In this document: positions 5,090-6,131 of the stretch, one piece after another
How the letters are laid out: the number at the start of each line of letters is the position of its first letter
How positions within the stretch are numbered: the first letter of the stretch is position 1
Assembly: GCA_951800675.1 (NCBI GenBank)
Contig: CATOKC010000167.1
Span: 1 to 6,131, forward strand
Direction: 5' to 3'
Length of the DNA stretch: 6,131 bases
Origin: an uncultured Oscillibacter sp.
Lineage (GTDB): Bacteria; Bacillota_A; Clostridia; Oscillospirales; Oscillospiraceae
Made by a program: the position numbers and the translations under genes
The notes under the pieces: generated by a model
Seen by the model: only the letters and a program-made list of their open reading frames with translations
Told to the model about the DNA's origin: nothing
Database searches by the model: none

Positions 5090-5291
5090 GGGACCGTCCA
5101 CGTCTTGAAATTTGGCTTTACCGCATGCGCAGGCGCTTCGCCTGAAAGCGTCTGGGGTATGCAGTCTGAAAGGGACAAGGCAGGCCGCAATGGCCTGCCT
5201 TGTCCTGCACTTTTTCATGAAGGCTTCCCCTTTGAAGAGAACCATTTTTCGATACGTTTTGTATTCCTTCGACAAAGTTCTACAATTCGCA
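5090..5291. repeat. Structured convergent intergenic stretch, possible dispersed element
   Basis: This 200-bp segment separates the regulator gene from the convergent permease gene. It contains the 8-bp palindrome CGCATGCG (5122-5129), a hairpin CAGGCG-CTT-CGCCTG (5130-5144), a 14-bp perfect hairpin (5173-5205) and a pair of arms GACAAAG (5271-5277) and CTTTGTC (5297-5303) that reach into the end of the permease gene and enclose AATT-CGC-AATT. Both strands have unusually long open frames here, yet none looks like a known protein. That pattern, and the mosaic base composition, would fit an interspersed repeat or miniature element, but no second copy is in the window. Confidence 0.35.
5173..5215 (+). 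terminator. Strong hairpin terminator after the XRE gene
   Basis: GGACAAGGCAGGCC (5173-5186) and GGCCTGCCTTGTCC (5192-5205) form a perfect 14-bp stem around the 5-nt loop GCAAT. Five bases later there is TTTTT (5211-5215). The T run is slightly displaced, but the stem is very stable. In the opposite direction only CTTTC follows, so termination of the convergent permease mRNA here would be weaker. It lies about 100 bases after the regulator stop. Confidence 0.6.
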
Positions 5292-5292
5292 A

Positions 5293-6131
5293 TTACCTTT
5301 GTCCCTTGTCGTAGGGGATACCCTCCGCCTTGGGGGCCCGGGACTTCTTGGATGTGAAGGCCAGCACCACCAGGGAGATGATGTAGGGGAGCATGTTGTA
5401 CATGGCCGCCGGAAGGTTCAGGGCCTTGAGGAAGTCGAAGCCGGAGTACACGTTGCCCAGGGCCCGGAAGAAGCCGAAGAGCAGCGCCGCCAGGGCGATG
5501 CGGGTGGGCTTCCACTGGCCGAAGATCATGACGGCCAGGGCCAGGAAGCCGAAGCCCGCCACGCCGTTTTCAAACTTCCACTCGCTGACGCCGGCGGTGA
5601 TGTACACGATGCCGCCAAGCCCCCCCAGCATGCCGGAGAGCAGCACGCCGGCATAGCGCATTTTGTAGACGTTGATGCCCACGCTGTCCGCCGCCTGGGG
5701 ATGCTCGCCGCAGGCCATAAGCCGCAGGCCAAACCGGGTCTTATACAAGGAGACGTAAGCCCCCACGAGGGCCAGGGCCGCCAGCAGCATAAACCAGTTG
5801 AACTCAAAGCCGCCCAGGTTCACCAGGAAGGCTTTTTTCGCGTTGATGTACTGGATGGTGGAGGACACATTGTCCACGCTCTCGGCGGTGTTCATGGCCT
5901 TGACAAAGACCGTGGCCGCCGCCGTGCCCAGAAGGTTCATGGCGGTGCCCACCAGGGTTTGGTCCGCCTTGAAGTTGATGGCGGCCACCGCCAGCAGCAG
6001 GGAGTACACGACGCCCAGGGCAATGGCGGCCAGGACCACCAGCAGGATCATTCCGAAGGCGGGGGTGCTGTCCGGCAGGAACTTCATCATCAGCGCGCCG
6101 CCCAGGGCGCCCATGACCATGATGCCCTCCA
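5293..6131 (-). CDS. ABC transporter permease, YufQ/NupQ type (5' end outside window)
   Basis: About 278 residues of a multi-pass inner-membrane permease are visible; the first roughly 35-45 residues lie past the right edge. The frame is open through 6131 and reads EGIMVMGALGG there, matching the conserved NxGxEGxMxxGA block near the start of YufQ-type permeases, so the ATG at 6120 is not the start. Further family marks are the Y-T-FGLRLMACGEHPQAADSVGI region (cytoplasmic coupling loop), GMLGGLGG and the late block IFGQWKPTRIALAALLFGFF. These proteins pair with a YufP-like permease, a YufO-like ATPase and a BmpA-like lipoprotein to import nucleosides or related purine compounds; substrate is inferred from family only. 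The partner genes would be expected upstream, to the right. The tail (KKSRAPKAEGIPYDKGQR) is short and polar, and ends at a TAA. Confidence 0.9.
   Translation of the reverse strand, partial: EGIMVMGALGGALMMKFLPDSTPAFGMILLVVLAAIALGVVYSLLLAVAAINFKADQTLVGTAMNLLGTAAATVFVKAMNTAESVDNVSSTIQYINAKKAFLVNLGGFEFNWFMLLAALALVGAYVSLYKTRFGLRLMACGEHPQAADSVGINVYKMRYAGVLLSGMLGGLGGIVYITAGVSEWKFENGVAGFGFLALAVMIFGQWKPTRIALAALLFGFFRALGNVYSGFDFLKALNLPAAMYNMLPYIISLVVLAFTSKKSRAPKAEGIPYDKGQR

Noticed and set aside
4907..5218. A 104-codon minus-strand frame from the ATG at 5218, running into the antisense of the XRE gene.
   Set aside because: No recognisable domain, overlaps a real gene on the other strand and runs through the 14-bp terminator hairpin. 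Kept only as part of the repeat idea.
5271..5303. GACAAAG/CTTTGTC arms at the end of the permease gene, considered as its terminator.
   Set aside because: The stem is only 7 bp with a 19-nt loop and no T run follows on the minus strand.

Overview
The window looks like a chromosomal piece of a GC-rich, endospore-forming member of the Clostridia, perhaps a gut Oscillospirales relative of Flavonifractor or Lawsonibacter. That placement is inferred from the gene content (yqfC, yqfD, phoH, ybeY, a ylbJ-like gene), the high GC and the strong GGAGG-type ribosome binding sites. No taxonomic marker is present.

Left part (1-3342, minus strand): a tightly packed operon reads leftward as yqfC-yqfD-phoH-ybeY. 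yqfC/yqfD overlap by 7 bp, phoH/ybeY overlap by 4 bp (ATGA), and yqfD and phoH are about 20-30 bp apart. YqfC and YqfD are sporulation proteins. PhoH (a P-loop ATPase) and YbeY (a metal-dependent endoribonuclease) form a conserved RNA-metabolism pair. pgpH, which lies between phoH and ybeY in Bacillus subtilis, is absent. The 331 bases after ybeY hold no convincing gene but contain several strong inverted repeats.

Centre (3343-4357): a 100-bp divergent intergenic region separates yqfC from a plus-strand ylbJ-like sporulation membrane-protein gene. The two start regions look like mirror copies: each has a sigma-E-like -35/-10 pair with 14-bp spacing and the same -10 to start-codon module (21 of 28 bases identical). 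This suggests co-expression in the mother cell. Two hairpins after the ylbJ-like gene look like terminators facing opposite directions.

Right part (4358-6131): a visibly lower-GC stretch holds an orphan membrane-anchored XRE-family regulator. Its good sigma-A promoter has a perfect dyad over the -35, a candidate autoregulatory operator. After it comes a structured 220-bp convergent intergenic region with a 14-bp perfect hairpin, which may be part of a dispersed repeat. A minus-strand ABC permease of the YufQ/NupQ (BmpA-linked nucleoside uptake) type follows; its N-terminus lies beyond the right edge.

I see no CRISPR array, transposase, rRNA or tRNA. Nothing here is clearly a new defence or biosynthetic system. 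The most interesting signals are the twin divergent sporulation promoters, the structured DNA next to ybeY, and the orphan regulator island.
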